A DNA stretch of 64,000 nt from Methanobrevibacter ruminantium M1 (GTDB lineage Archaea > Methanobacteriota > Methanobacteria > Methanobacteriales > Methanobacteriaceae): positions 1,759,501 through 1,823,500 of the forward strand of contig NC_013790.1 in assembly GCF_000024185.1 (NCBI RefSeq), written 5' to 3'. Positions within the stretch are counted from its first letter, which is position 1. Each line of letters opens with the position of its first letter. This document shows, one piece after another, positions 26,950 through 35,915 of this stretch. A program made the translations under genes and the position numbers. The notes beneath the pieces were generated by a model. That model did no database searches, was not told where the DNA came from, and worked only from the letters and a program-made list of their open reading frames with translations.

Positions 26950-27858
26950 CTATTTAAAGTTAACCTTAACAGCATCTGCCTTATCTAATTTACAATCTGT
27001 AGCAGTGCCTCCATACATGGCATTTCCTTCTCCATTTGTTACACTGCATCCGCTGAATGAACAGCCTTTAGCGGTTGTGTTTAAGGTCGCTCCACCATTT
27101 CCATTCTTAGCAAGGGAGTCTTGGAAATTGCAGTTAAATGCAGAGCCTCCACACATGGAACCTCCTTCGCTTGAATAGCAGTTTTTAAAGTCGCAGCCTA
27201 TAGCTTCCACTTCATACAATGCACCGCCTTGCCAATAGGAATAGCAGTCTGTGAAATTGGCAATTGGTTGCCTTATGATAGGAAATTTGCTCCCGCCACA
27301 GCTTTTTGAGAAACAGTCATTGAAGGTGCAGTTGGTAGCAGATCCATCGAATATTGCACCGCCATGGTAGTTTGCGCTGCAATCTTCAAAAGTGCATCCT
27401 ATGGCATTTCCATCTACAGCACCGCCAAATGCATCTGAATAGCAGTTGTCAAATTGACAATTCTTTACTGAACTGCTTGGCTCTTCACCTAATAGAACAG
27501 CACCACCTGCATCGGAAGAATTGCCGTTTACAAAATGAATATTTTCAAAAGTGACATTCTTTGTGCCGTTCGCATTGAAAATCCTTCCTGCACTTTTTGC
27601 ATCTATTGTAATGTCCTTGCCTTCTTCCCCTCTAATGACAAGATTATCTCCAGTGATCTTTATTCCATCTGCATCATATCCGTCAGTATTTGCAAAATTT
27701 TTTGTCAATGTTATAACACCGGTCTTATTATCGCCGGACACTAATTTAGCCAATTCCTTAAAGCTTCCCTCTCCAGAGTCATCTGCTGAAACTATGCACA
27801 TAGATGCAAAGATAACAGCTAATAAGCTTATGGCTAAAACCATCTTCTTATTAAACAT
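26950..27858 (-). CDS. Short adhesin-like beta-helix surface protein
   Basis: This 302-residue protein has a signal peptide (MFNKKMVLAISLLAVIFASM, cleavage near SADD). About ten turns of parallel beta-helix follow, marked by repeated C-F-DC and GGA(I/V/L) steps as in Chlamydia-type Pmp repeats. Cys residues recur at one or two per turn, which is unusual and could form a disulphide or metal ladder. There is no C-terminal anchor, so it may be secreted or held otherwise. The start follows AGGAGG. Confidence 0.8.
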   Translation of the reverse strand: MFNKKMVLAISLLAVIFASMCIVSADDSGEGSFKELAKLVSGDNKTGVITLTKNFANTDGYDADGIKITGDNLVIRGEEGKDITIDAKSAGRIFNANGTKNVTFENIHFVNGNSSDAGGAVLLGEEPSSSVKNCQFDNCYSDAFGGAVDGNAIGCTFEDCSANYHGGAIFDGSATNCTFNDCFSKSCGGSKFPIIRQPIANFTDCYSYWQGGALYEVEAIGCDFKNCYSSEGGSMCGGSAFNCNFQDSLAKNGNGGATLNTTAKGCSFSGCSVTNGEGNAMYGGTATDCKLDKADAVKVNFK

Positions 27859-27881
27859 TTGAATCCTCCTAAAAAATATAA

Positions 27882-28322
27882 TTAAAATGCATCTTCATCA
27901 TCAACATCATCAATACTACTTGTTCGTTTAAAGAACAATGCTCCACAAAATATATTGAATAATGCATAAATCAATACCATCAAATAGCCATTAGAGCAAG
28001 CACTGATATCACTTGTACTAGGAGTAGAGTTAATTAAACCGTTGACATACATATTTGTAAGAACATCATAGGCCCCTAACATTCCACTAATTGCAAAATA
28101 TGCTACAATAATGACTAAAATAAAAGTAAGAGCACCTATTGCTCTACTATTTTTAATTGCATCATTAGGAACAATCAAGGCTATTGCCGGAATTAAAAAT
28201 ACAAATATCAAGTAAAATTCAATATATGGAGGTGTAATGAAATAAACAACTATCGCTAAGATAATGGACAAGATTCCCACAATCATTTTAAAATTATTAT
28301 TGATAAAACTTAAATTCGCCAT
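27882..28322 (-). CDS. Four-helix membrane protein, unknown
   Basis: This 146-residue protein has about four membrane helices (residues 13-30, 36-52, 62-84, 112-130) and an acidic tail DDVDDEDAF. No family recognised. It lies 23 bp upstream of the beta-helix protein gene on the same strand, so the two may be co-transcribed. The start follows GGTG. Confidence 0.65.
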   Translation of the reverse strand: MANLSFINNNFKMIVGILSIILAIVVYFITPPYIEFYLIFVFLIPAIALIVPNDAIKNSRAIGALTFILVIIVAYFAISGMLGAYDVLTNMYVNGLINSTPSTSDISACSNGYLMVLIYALFNIFCGALFFKRTSSIDDVDDEDAF

Positions 28323-28580
28323 ATTAACACCATATCTGTTAAAATAATATTTTTATCATAATTTATTTCAAATTTTTCTAAACAATGTTTAAAAAAACTA
28401 GAATAAATGATAATTAATTAAAATTCTTTAAATATTAATTTATATAAGTTTCTATGTAATTTTTTTAAACTGTAAAATCATTAAGAAAAAAGAGAGGATA
28501 CTAGAAAAGTTGAAATAACTAAAAAAATAAAGTTTATGATTTAAAAGGAAAGAATAAAAAAAGAAAAATAGCTTAAATGA

Positions 28581-28613
28581 AAAAATTCTAATCAAACTCT
28601 TTTAAAAAGTCTG
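28581..28613 (-). terminator. Hairpin after the beta-helix/TIR gene
   Basis: On the minus strand CAGACTTTT-TAAA-AGAGTTTG (one wobble pair) is followed by ATTAGAATTTTTTC, just after the stop codon. It resembles the short second hairpin after glnK and a diverged form of the 3' element family. Confidence 0.5.
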
Positions 28614-28614
28614 A

Positions 28615-30021
28615 CTATTCCTCATCCATCAATCCATACATTACAAAGGCCCTTCTGCATCTTTCCACATAAAACTCTTCAGTCATGGCATATTTCAAAA
28701 TTGCCTGTACTGGAGACAGCTGCAAATCAAGACCATACTGCAATTCAGTCTTTTCAAGATATATTGGAACAACCGGAATCTTCTTATTAATAGCTAAAAA
28801 GATTTCTCGCCTTACATTAATTGATTCCACAGCATTAGCTGAAATAAATGCAATAAAAAGAGTGCAAGCCTTTAACTTACTCTCAACAACACCTTGCCAA
28901 CCAAGTCCTGATTCAATGCCCTCATCATACCAAATATTTAAGCCACAATCATGAAAGCGCTTTAGCTCTAGAAAAACCCTGTTTGCATCATCATGAGAAT
29001 AGCTGGCAAATATATAAGGATCCTCATCACTTGCAGGGAATGGAGTTATCAAATGAGTGAATCCCAAATTAATAGGGAAGGTTGTTTTATTATCAGAGAC
29101 AGTGATGGTATACTTCTGATTCTCATATTCATTGGAATTTACCTTTACAGATATTTCTCCTTCCTCTACATCATCAAAGATGCATTCTCCATTTTCATCT
29201 GTAGAGCCCTTTATGCCGCCAACGCTAACAATTGCATCACTGACAGGCTCACCCTTATGCTTAACTAAAATTTTAATGTCATGCCTTTGAATCAGTCTCT
29301 CTAGCTGAATGTCAAAAAGGACATTATTTTCTGAAACATCAATATTTCCATTAAATGAGATGTAATGCTCAGCAGATACCTCTAGCGAATGTTTTCCCTC
29401 TTCGATTCCTTCTAAAACACATGCTCCCTCATCATTGGAAAATCCGCTTTTATCCCCTATCCTAATAAGGGCGCCCTTTATATGGTCCTTATCACCATTT
29501 ATAAGAAAAGAGACATCATGCTTTGGAATGATTCTTTTAATTTCACCATTATTAGAAATAAGAGGCTTTATCTCATGTTCCTCATCCTTTAAAAGATATA
29601 TTGTACCTAAATTATTGATTGAACCATCAGCATCTGAAAAATTACAATGGCAGATGCTTAATTCAGAGCCGTTAGAAATGTCATTTCCTCCTTTTTTTGC
29701 ACGATTATTCTCAAAAGTGCAATTTATGAGCTTACATTCCCCTGCAACTCTGATTGCTCCTCCAAACTTTTCAGAAAATCCGTTCTTAAAGGTGAAATTC
29801 TTTATGACTACATTTTTAGAGAGCACATTGAAAATACGGTTTTTGCCCCTTGCATCAATGGAATGGCCATTTCCATCAATAACTATATTATCACGCTTGA
29901 TTTCTATTCCCTTCTTAAATTGATGGGCTTCAGACCTTGTTAAAACAACATCATGATTCAAGACAATAGGCTTTTCATAATCTGAAATCCGAGTTAAGAC
30001 ATGGTTAAAATCCAATTGCAT
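28615..30021 (-). CDS. Beta-helix / PEGA-like / TIR domain fusion protein
   Basis: 468 residues without a signal peptide. Residues 1-150 form a right-handed beta-helix as in adhesin-like proteins (NIVIDGNGHSIDARG, FKNGFSEKFGGAI). Residues about 165-323 are two carboxypeptidase-regulatory/PEGA-like beta-sandwich repeats. Residues about 332-468 are a TIR domain: YIFASYSHDD, NIWYDEGIESGLGW and the putative catalytic Glu in NVRREIFLAI (about 406). TIR domains with this Glu are often NAD-cleaving enzymes in immune systems. This domain order is uncommon. The start follows AGGTGAT. Confidence 0.85.
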   Translation of the reverse strand: MQLDFNHVLTRISDYEKPIVLNHDVVLTRSEAHQFKKGIEIKRDNIVIDGNGHSIDARGKNRIFNVLSKNVVIKNFTFKNGFSEKFGGAIRVAGECKLINCTFENNRAKKGGNDISNGSELSICHCNFSDADGSINNLGTIYLLKDEEHEIKPLISNNGEIKRIIPKHDVSFLINGDKDHIKGALIRIGDKSGFSNDEGACVLEGIEEGKHSLEVSAEHYISFNGNIDVSENNVLFDIQLERLIQRHDIKILVKHKGEPVSDAIVSVGGIKGSTDENGECIFDDVEEGEISVKVNSNEYENQKYTITVSDNKTTFPINLGFTHLITPFPASDEDPYIFASYSHDDANRVFLELKRFHDCGLNIWYDEGIESGLGWQGVVESKLKACTLFIAFISANAVESINVRREIFLAINKKIPVVPIYLEKTELQYGLDLQLSPVQAILKYAMTEEFYVERCRRAFVMYGLMDEE

Positions 30022-30034
30022 CCAATCACCTAAT

Positions 30035-30190
30035 TAATCAATGCCAAGAAGAATAAAATTGAATATAAAATAAAAATAAAATTTCTTTTTAGAAATAAAA
30101 CTGAATAAAAAATTAAAGTAAAATTTCCATTTAGAAATAAAACTGAATAAAAAATTAAAGTAAAATTTCCATTTAGAAATAAAATTCAGG
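30035..30190 (-). repeat. Tandem repeat overlapping the 3' end of the EFR1 gene
   Basis: About 2.7 units of 54 bp (AAATTTCCATTTAGAAATAAAA with AAAAAATTAAAGTA). The right-most unit includes the last codons and stop of the flavodoxin-ferredoxin gene. It fills the spacer to the TIR fusion gene. Confidence 0.8.
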
Positions 30191-30931
30191 CTCTTTCCTT
30201 TCTGCATTTGCCTCTTCAAATAGTGGCTTTTTAGATAGGAAAGCATCTCCAGCAAATGATCTTGCATCCTCTGGACATATGTTTATGCATGCAGTGCATC
30301 TTGAGCATATCTCAAGGTCGATATCGGCAGGGTCATCATCTGGAATGGCCTTCTCAGGACATACTGAAACACATTCAAGACAGAATACGCATTTATCCAC
30401 ATCGCATGCCACAACAAATGGAAGCTGCTTATAATCTGTATAAGGCCTGTTTCCTGGAATATCTGATTCAAGGGAGCCTCCATTTTCTATTTTTTCAATT
30501 GCCTTTTGGGCAAAGTCATTAATCTTTTCAATGTCATCTTCATCTGGCCTTCCTAACGCAACACCATCAAAGATGGAATGATGGCTGACAGTGGAAGCCG
30601 CTGCAATCACATCAAAATTGTTTTCATTAAGAATGTCAACAAGCTCTATCAATGCATCATTAACATGAGCATTTCCATAGTTTGCAACAGCAATTGCCTT
30701 TGTATTATTACCGGTTAGCTTTGATAGTCTTTCTGAAGCAGTCTTTGGAAGTCTTCCTGCAAATACAGGCATTCCTACAATAACTATATCATCGGACTCA
30801 AATTCCTTTTTATCATTGAAATATAATAAGTCGCAAATTGATTTTTCCTCTTTGAAGTTCTCTGCTATCTGATTTACAACTTTTTTTGTAGTCTCTGATG
30901 GAGAGAAAAATATGCTTGTCACTTTTGCCAT
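30173..30931 (-). CDS. EFR1-type flavodoxin-ferredoxin fusion
   Basis: About 252 residues. The N-terminal flavodoxin-like half has FFSPSETTKKV (FMN phosphate loop) and PVFAGRLP. The C-terminal half has two [4Fe-4S] motifs (CVFCLECVSVCP and CSRCTACINICP). Such proteins shuttle electrons in anaerobes; partners are unknown. I start at the ATG giving MAKVTSIFF after GGTGAT, not 18 bases earlier. The last codons are part of a tandem repeat. Confidence 0.88.
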   Translation of the reverse strand: MAKVTSIFFSPSETTKKVVNQIAENFKEEKSICDLLYFNDKKEFESDDIVIVGMPVFAGRLPKTASERLSKLTGNNTKAIAVANYGNAHVNDALIELVDILNENNFDVIAAASTVSHHSIFDGVALGRPDEDDIEKINDFAQKAIEKIENGGSLESDIPGNRPYTDYKQLPFVVACDVDKCVFCLECVSVCPEKAIPDDDPADIDLEICSRCTACINICPEDARSFAGDAFLSKKPLFEEANAERKEPEFYF

Positions 30932-30988
30932 ATGATCACCTGAAATCATTTGTTTTAGTAAAATAATATTCTAAACAGAATATGCTAT

Positions 30989-31285
30989 TCATTTCCTATA
31001 ATTGTCGTTAATGTATTCATCAAGTTCCACATAAGAGTCCTCGATTAATTGATTGACTTTTTCATCTGATAAGTTGGACAGTTCATCTGTAGTTATATCA
31101 ACATCTACATCTACCATCAGTTCCTCATTTTCATCATTGTATGCTACTTCTATATCAATATCCATAGCAAGAATCTCTTTTTGAGACTTTACAGAAGATG
31201 CGATTTTCTTATCAATGACTCCTGCAAAAAAGTCAGATATGTCGTCGATATCCTCTTGAGTTAATTTTTTTAATTTTGCTTCCAT
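30989..31285 (-). CDS. DUF3194-like protein
   Basis: This 98-residue acidic protein is rich in Asp and Val (MDIDIEVAYNDENEELMVDVDVDITTDEL). It lies downstream of the prefoldin beta gene, where archaeal DUF3194 proteins usually occur. The function is unknown. The start follows TGGTG. My family call depends partly on the gene order. Confidence 0.65.
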   Translation of the reverse strand: MEAKLKKLTQEDIDDISDFFAGVIDKKIASSVKSQKEILAMDIDIEVAYNDENEELMVDVDVDITTDELSNLSDEKVNQLIEDSYVELDEYINDNYRK

Positions 31286-31547
31286 AATAACACCAAAATA
31301 AATATGATTTAATTAAATTAAAAATAATTAATATTTCAATTTTAATTTAAGACAGTTTAATAAAAATTAAATTTAGATTATTTGAAAGATTATTTCATAG
31401 TATACGAATGAAAAAATTAGAGATAAAAAAATTAAGAAAAAATAGATTTTAATAATCTATTAATCCTTAAGGTTGAATAAATTAGATAATTTATTCGTTT
31501 GAACGTCAAAATATTCGTTTCAACTTTAAAATAAATATTAAGGCTAT

Positions 31548-31895
31548 CTATCCCTGTAAGCCTTGCATAGCTTGTTGAATGGATGCTTGCATCTCTTCAA
31601 GCTTTTTCATGACTCTTTCTTCTTGACGTTGCATGGTTTGCTGTCTTAACTTAAGAGTTTCAACCTTGTCTTCAAGATCTTCTAAAGTGCTTGCACGTTC
31701 AACCTTAATGAGTAAGTTACCTGCGGATTTGTAGACTTCAGCATCTTCTGGAGTTTTCTTGAGTTCGTCGAGAGCTGTTTCTGTTTCTCTTAATTGGATG
31801 TCTACATTTTGCTTTTGAACGGTAACAGCTTGAGCTTGTTGTTGTAATTGTTGGAATTGATTTAATTGATGTTGTACATTTTGTGGAATTTCCAT
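31548..31895 (-). CDS. pfdB: Prefoldin subunit beta
   Basis: This 115-residue protein has two long coiled-coil helices (about residues 5-45 and 70-110) separated by the beta hairpin VYKSAGNLLIKV. It is part of the hexameric prefoldin co-chaperone that passes unfolded proteins to the thermosome. Gln-rich helices and length fit the beta subunit. The start follows AGGTGA. It is in the classical Brix-Pcc1-pfdB-DUF3194 order. Confidence 0.93.
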   Translation of the reverse strand: MEIPQNVQHQLNQFQQLQQQAQAVTVQKQNVDIQLRETETALDELKKTPEDAEVYKSAGNLLIKVERASTLEDLEDKVETLKLRQQTMQRQEERVMKKLEEMQASIQQAMQGLQG

Positions 31896-32036
31896 ATTTT
31901 CACCTTATCTTTTTTTAAATAAATTTTTAATTAGTTGATAAATCTGATAATGAATTGATTAATTGATTTAATATTCAAAATTATCATATTCATGCTAATA
32001 AAACATTATACTATAATATATTGATTAATTTGTATT

Positions 32037-32110
32037 TAAAACTATTGATTTATAGAAATTGCTTTGATTATTGAAATTAAAACTATTGATTTATAGAAAT
32101 TGCTTTGATT
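32037..32110. repeat. Direct duplication downstream of Pcc1
   Basis: TAAAACTATTGATTTATAGA plus AATTGCTTTGATTA occurs twice in succession (period 42 bp). Confidence 0.8.
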
Positions 32111-32119
32111 ATTTGTTTC

Positions 32120-32383
32120 CTATTCTACCAATTCGTTAATCTCTACAGCCAGCTTTATCCATTTGATTGCTGAATTGATTGATGCCCTAAAGGAAGTGGC
32201 GTCCTCGGCATCTATTTTGATTTTTATTGAATTTCCATCTAGAGTGAGCTCCATTGAAGAGCGATAGTCTGGAGCTGTTTCAAATTCAAGGAGAATTGAG
32301 TCATAGACTATTTTAGCCTGCTTTTCATCCTTGAAATCAACTTGGATGTCACTATTGATAGATTCTAATATTTTTTCGCTAAT
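32120..32383 (-). CDS. KEOPS complex subunit Pcc1 (ATT start inferred)
   Basis: The frame ends at the TAG at 32120-32122 and encodes about 87 residues. It contains APDYRSSMELTLDGNSIKIK and IDAEDATSFRASINSAIKW, the Pcc1 dimer and tRNA-contact segments. Pcc1 is part of KEOPS, which makes t6A37 in tRNA. No ATG, GTG or TTG precedes the conserved part in frame (stop codon upstream). A GGGGA ribosome site lies about seven bases before an ATT codon that would give M-SEKILESINSD. The gene has the expected place between Brix and prefoldin beta. Non-canonical start or sequence error are both possible. Confidence 0.75.
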   Translation of the reverse strand: MSEKILESINSDIQVDFKDEKQAKIVYDSILLEFETAPDYRSSMELTLDGNSIKIKIDAEDATSFRASINSAIKWIKLAVEINELVE

Positions 32384-32460
32384 ATTTATTCCCCACAGAT
32401 TTTTATTTTAATTTAACTTTGAAAAAAAGAGAATGAATGTTATGAATCACTTGTAATCAG

Positions 32461-32952
32461 TTAAGGCTCTACAATCTTTTTGACATTGATTCTAAAATCA
32501 ATCTGTTCTCCTTTCTTGTTAATGAAATATAAAATTGCAAAATTGCTCTCGTCATCATAATCTGCATATGAGATCCTTATATAATTGGAGTCTTGAGGTT
32601 CCTTGGTTACTTCAATCCCTAGAACTTCTGCTAGAATATCCAATTCTGGAACTGTTGAGCGTATCTTCAATTCCTCTGGCTTTATGTGAAGACGCTCATT
32701 GGTAGTGTTTACTGATATGAGAAGAGCCAATCTTTCATTTTCTTCCAGGTCATAGAATGTCAGCTTGCTTGGGTTTCCCTTGATTTGATAGACCAAAACG
32801 AGACCGTCGTGACCTAGTTGCTTGGCCTTTACAAGCAAATCCCTTAAGCTGCTTTTGCCTCTGTTTGTATAGTCAAAGCCAAATGCATGTGAGAAATTCT
32901 TGCAAAAGGTTCTTGTTTTCTGTGAAGGTTTTCTTGATGTGGAAATAAGCAT
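32461..32952 (-). CDS. Brix domain ribosome biogenesis protein
   Basis: This 163-residue protein opens with LISTSRKPSQKTRTFCKNF and has GHDGLVLVYQIKGNPSKLTFYDL, the archaeal Brix/Imp4-like domain. It should act in large-subunit rRNA maturation. Length matches the archaeal single-domain form. The start follows GTGAT. The flanking rpoP and Pcc1 genes give the standard context. Confidence 0.88.
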   Translation of the reverse strand: MLISTSRKPSQKTRTFCKNFSHAFGFDYTNRGKSSLRDLLVKAKQLGHDGLVLVYQIKGNPSKLTFYDLEENERLALLISVNTTNERLHIKPEELKIRSTVPELDILAEVLGIEVTKEPQDSNYIRISYADYDDESNFAILYFINKKGEQIDFRINVKKIVEP

Positions 32953-33280
32953 ATTATCACTTTAAAATTGTATAACAAGTTTAATTTATTGATAAATATT
33001 AAAAATTATTATGATAAAACTTCAAAATAAATAAAATAATCTAAATGAATAAAAACACTAGTAAAATAAAAGCGCATAATAAAATAAGTTAAAAATAGTT
33101 AAAAATAACTATTTAGCTAAAAAATAGTTTAATTAATTGTTAAAAAAGGTTATAAGCTAAAATAGTTATTAAGATAATTAATAAATTAATTAAAATTAAT
33201 AAATTAACTAAAATTAATTAAGATTAATTAAATTAGAAATTAGTTAAATATAAAAAAAGCAAATTAAAATTAATCAATAA
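32953..33280. other. Intergenic, AT-only low complexity
   Basis: Simple TTAATTAAAATTAATAAATT-type sequence between Brix and rpoP. No gene is visible. Confidence 0.6.
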
Positions 33281-33412
33281 CTACCTTGCTTTAACGAGTT
33301 TTCTAACTTCAGGAACTTTCTTAAATAAAATCCTATATCTACATTTAGGACATTTATTTTCCATGTATCCTTTATGGTCGACTTCTTCGCCACATTCTGG
33401 ACATTTATACAA
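33281..33412 (-). CDS. rpoP: DNA-directed RNA polymerase subunit P (Rpo12)
   Basis: A 43-residue zinc protein: [10 protein letters not shown], then [15 protein letters not shown], giving four Cys ligands. This is the Rpo12/RpoP subunit of archaeal RNA polymerase. The start is TTG, immediately after the TAA of the L37Ae gene. The ribosome site GGGGGAGAA lies inside the end of that gene, so the two are translationally coupled. Confidence 0.92.
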   Translation of the reverse strand: MYKCPECGEEVDHKGYMENKCPKCRYRILFKKVPEVRKLVKAR

Positions 33413-33682
33413 TTATTCTCCCCCAACAACTCTTTTAATACTACGGGTTGCAGATTTAGCCATAGGAGTTTCAGGTACGTAAGCTCCTCCGGTGAATACT
33501 ACACCACATTTTTTACATTCCCAGATTCCAGCGCTTACTCTTTTAACATAAGGTCTGTCACATTTAGGACATACATGTTTCTTTTTCATGTTTTCTTCAA
33601 TGTTCTTTACAGATCTTTTTGCTTTTCTTCCGTATCTAGCACCGAATCTACCAGTTATTCCTACTTTTTTTGTTCTAGCCAT
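33413..33682 (-). CDS. rpl37A: 50S ribosomal protein L37Ae (eL43)
   Basis: This 89-residue protein begins [18 protein letters not shown] and has a C4 zinc ribbon CPKCDRP...[15 protein letters not shown]. It is a large-subunit protein. The start follows TGGAGAT. It directly abuts rpoP. Confidence 0.95.
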   Translation of the reverse strand: MARTKKVGITGRFGARYGRKAKRSVKNIEENMKKKHVCPKCDRPYVKRVSAGIWECKKCGVVFTGGAYVPETPMAKSATRSIKRVVGGE

Positions 33683-34170
33683 TTATAATATCTCCAGTAA
33701 AATTGAATTGATAAAAACTTATTAGGCTTTTTAACTAATCTATTTAATTAATTATAATCCTTCCAGCCTAATAAAAATATTATTTAACCGTTTTAATTGA
33801 TAAACAATAAATATGAATTTGATAAGTTAATAAGACATACGATTGTCTTAATTCATAAGATTAAATAAAAAATTGCTTTAACACACAAGGTGTATTAAGA
33901 TAAAAAATTGTTAATTAAACATAGAAAAATTCAGTATAAAATTAACTAATAATATTATATTAGTAAATTGAAAAGTATATAAAAGTTTAATTGGGTATTT
34001 TTTCAAATATTTTTCATTATGAAAAAAAGCTGTTTAAGATAATGGATTTTAAAAAATCTTTGATTTTTTATTTTAGATATGAAAAATATCCATTTTTTAC
34101 AATAAGTTTATATATTAATAAAATTTCTTGAATTAGAAATATTAGGATTTTAATTTGTAAAAAATAAAAG
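33683..34170. other. Intergenic AT-rich DNA with likely promoter
   Basis: No gene is visible. CTTTTATATACTTTTC on the minus strand near 33970 could be the L37Ae promoter, with a long leader. Confidence 0.45.
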
Positions 34171-34198
34171 AAATTTAGATAAATGAATATCTAAATTT
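34171..34198 (-). terminator. Terminator after rrp42
   Basis: AAATTTAGATA and TATCTAAATTT form a perfect 11-bp stem with a 6-base loop, followed on the minus strand by CTTTTATTTTTTAC. It marks the end of the exosome transcript. Confidence 0.7.
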
Positions 34199-34218
34199 AA
34201 TTTTTAAACGGTTTATTT

Positions 34219-35010
34219 CTAGTCGAGATAACTAAGAAGATCATCTTTGGTTTCAAATGCTAAATGGACTGCATCGAGAATGTCATCTCTTGTTAGAGGT
34301 TCTTCTCCGCCTTTTTGCATAGAACAGATATGATTTCCTTCATCAGTTACTCCGATTGTGATTCTTGCATCCAAGATTTCCTCTTCCTCAAGGGAAGGGT
34401 CTAAGATCAATCCATTGCCTATCTTTACAAAAGTGGATAAAGCCAATTTGTCCCTAACAGGAAGGTCCATTGTTTCATCTTCGGATAGGACCACTTCATC
34501 ATCAATGTATTCAGCAACAGGCAATTTTGTATTAAGCAATGCAGACATTACAGCAAGATTTGCACAGTCGAAGAGGTTTCCGTCATAATCGATTACATGC
34601 AAGTCAATGAAAAGCATCCAAACTTTCTTACCTTCTTCAATGCATAGCTTTTCAAGGTCTACCAATTCGCTTTCACGGATTCCACGGTCTACAACACGTG
34701 CAAGCTCAATTGATTCAGGGCTTGGTGGACCTGGTTCAAATCCAGGAGCAGCCATAGGTAAAAGCTCACAGTTGGTCATTAAGACACCTAAGTTAGGAGT
34801 GTCTGCAAATGGTTCGCCAATGGTTGGCTTTACACCTACAATGACTTGAGTGTCTCCTAATTTAACTCTTGCAGAACCTTCTGCCTTATCAATCACATTA
34901 GGTTCAATGAAAATATCTCTTCTTTCATCAAAAGCTCTTCCATCAGCTCTTTTACCATCATTTATAAGTCTTGTAATACTTTTTCTAGTAATTTCAGGTA
35001 CAATATCCAT
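34219..35010 (-). CDS. rrp42: Exosome complex protein Rrp42
   Basis: This 263-residue RNase PH-fold protein has RADGRAFDERRDI at the N-terminus and GFEPGPPSPESIELARVVDRGIRES. Archaeal Rrp42 is the non-catalytic partner that forms a hexamer with Rrp41 for 3'-5' RNA decay. It lies 12 bp after rrp41 on the same strand. The start follows TTGTGA. Confidence 0.95.
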   Translation of the reverse strand: MDIVPEITRKSITRLINDGKRADGRAFDERRDIFIEPNVIDKAEGSARVKLGDTQVIVGVKPTIGEPFADTPNLGVLMTNCELLPMAAPGFEPGPPSPESIELARVVDRGIRESELVDLEKLCIEEGKKVWMLFIDLHVIDYDGNLFDCANLAVMSALLNTKLPVAEYIDDEVVLSEDETMDLPVRDKLALSTFVKIGNGLILDPSLEEEEILDARITIGVTDEGNHICSMQKGGEEPLTRDDILDAVHLAFETKDDLLSYLD

Positions 35011-35021
35011 ATTTTCACAAC

Positions 35022-35723
35022 CTATTGGGAACTATATCTTGTCTTAAGAGCCTCATGTTGGATTTCGCTGATTTTCATACATCCTTCAATTGCTAAATCC
35101 AAAGCCTCTTCAAATTCTTCTTCAGTCAAGTTTCCATCTGCTTGAAGCAAGGTAATCTCACCGGTTCTTGGCATGATTGCAATAGGAACGTCAGCTTGTC
35201 CTTCCTTATCCTCTTTTTCAGATAAGTCCAATACAATCTCATCATTTACCTTACCTGCAGCGCATCCTACAACAATGTCCTTCATTGGAATTCCAGCATC
35301 TGCTAAAGCAACTGCAGCTGCAGTGATTCCAGCGCAACGGGTTCCTCCTTCTGCTTCAATTACTTCTATTGAAACATCCACCATGGATCTTGGGAAAGAT
35401 TCCAACATCAATGCAGGTCTAAGTGCGTCAGCTGCAATCTTAGAGATTTCAGTTGATCTTCTGTCTGGACCTGGTCTTTTACGATCATCCACTGAAAATG
35501 GAGCCATGTTGTATCTTACTCTGATTACACCAGTGTTTGGTTTTAATAAACGTCTAATATAAGATTCTCTTGGACCATAAACAGATGCTAAAATTTTATT
35601 TCCACCTACTTCCAAATAAGCTGAACCATCTGCTCTTTTCAAGACTCCAGCTTCTATTTTAATCGGACGAAGTTCGTCATATGCTCTTCCGTCCCCTCTT
35701 AATTTTTCATTTTCTGAGATAAT
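35022..35723 (-). CDS. rrp41: Exosome complex exonuclease Rrp41
   Basis: About 233 residues, with [26 protein letters not shown] and the catalytic [16 protein letters not shown]. It is the phosphorolytic subunit of the exosome core. The only standard in-frame start (GTG at 35732) lies inside the GAGGTG ribosome site itself. An ATT six bases downstream gives [12 protein letters not shown] and has ideal spacing, so I use it. The GTG start would add three residues. Confidence 0.9.
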   Translation of the reverse strand: MISENEKLRGDGRAYDELRPIKIEAGVLKRADGSAYLEVGGNKILASVYGPRESYIRRLLKPNTGVIRVRYNMAPFSVDDRKRPGPDRRSTEISKIAADALRPALMLESFPRSMVDVSIEVIEAEGGTRCAGITAAAVALADAGIPMKDIVVGCAAGKVNDEIVLDLSEKEDKEGQADVPIAIMPRTGEITLLQADGNLTEEEFEEALDLAIEGCMKISEIQHEALKTRYSSQ

Positions 35724-35750
35724 AAAAAACACCTCTTCAAATCACATTAT

Positions 35751-35898
35751 AATCATTAAATACGAAATAATAATGAATAAAAGATTAAATCCTTAAATAA
35801 GAATCAATTTAATCATTAAATACGAAATAATAATGAATAAAAGATTAAATCCTTAAATAAGAATCAATTTAATCATTAAATACGAAATAATAATGAAT
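35751..35898. repeat. 60-bp tandem repeat between rrp4 and rrp41
   Basis: Two identical 60-bp units (35751-35810, 35811-35870) and a partial third of 28 bp, starting AATCATTAAATACGAAATAA. Zero mismatches between the full units suggest recent duplication. Confidence 0.95.
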
Positions 35899-35915
35899 AG
35901 TTAAAATTCAACTGC

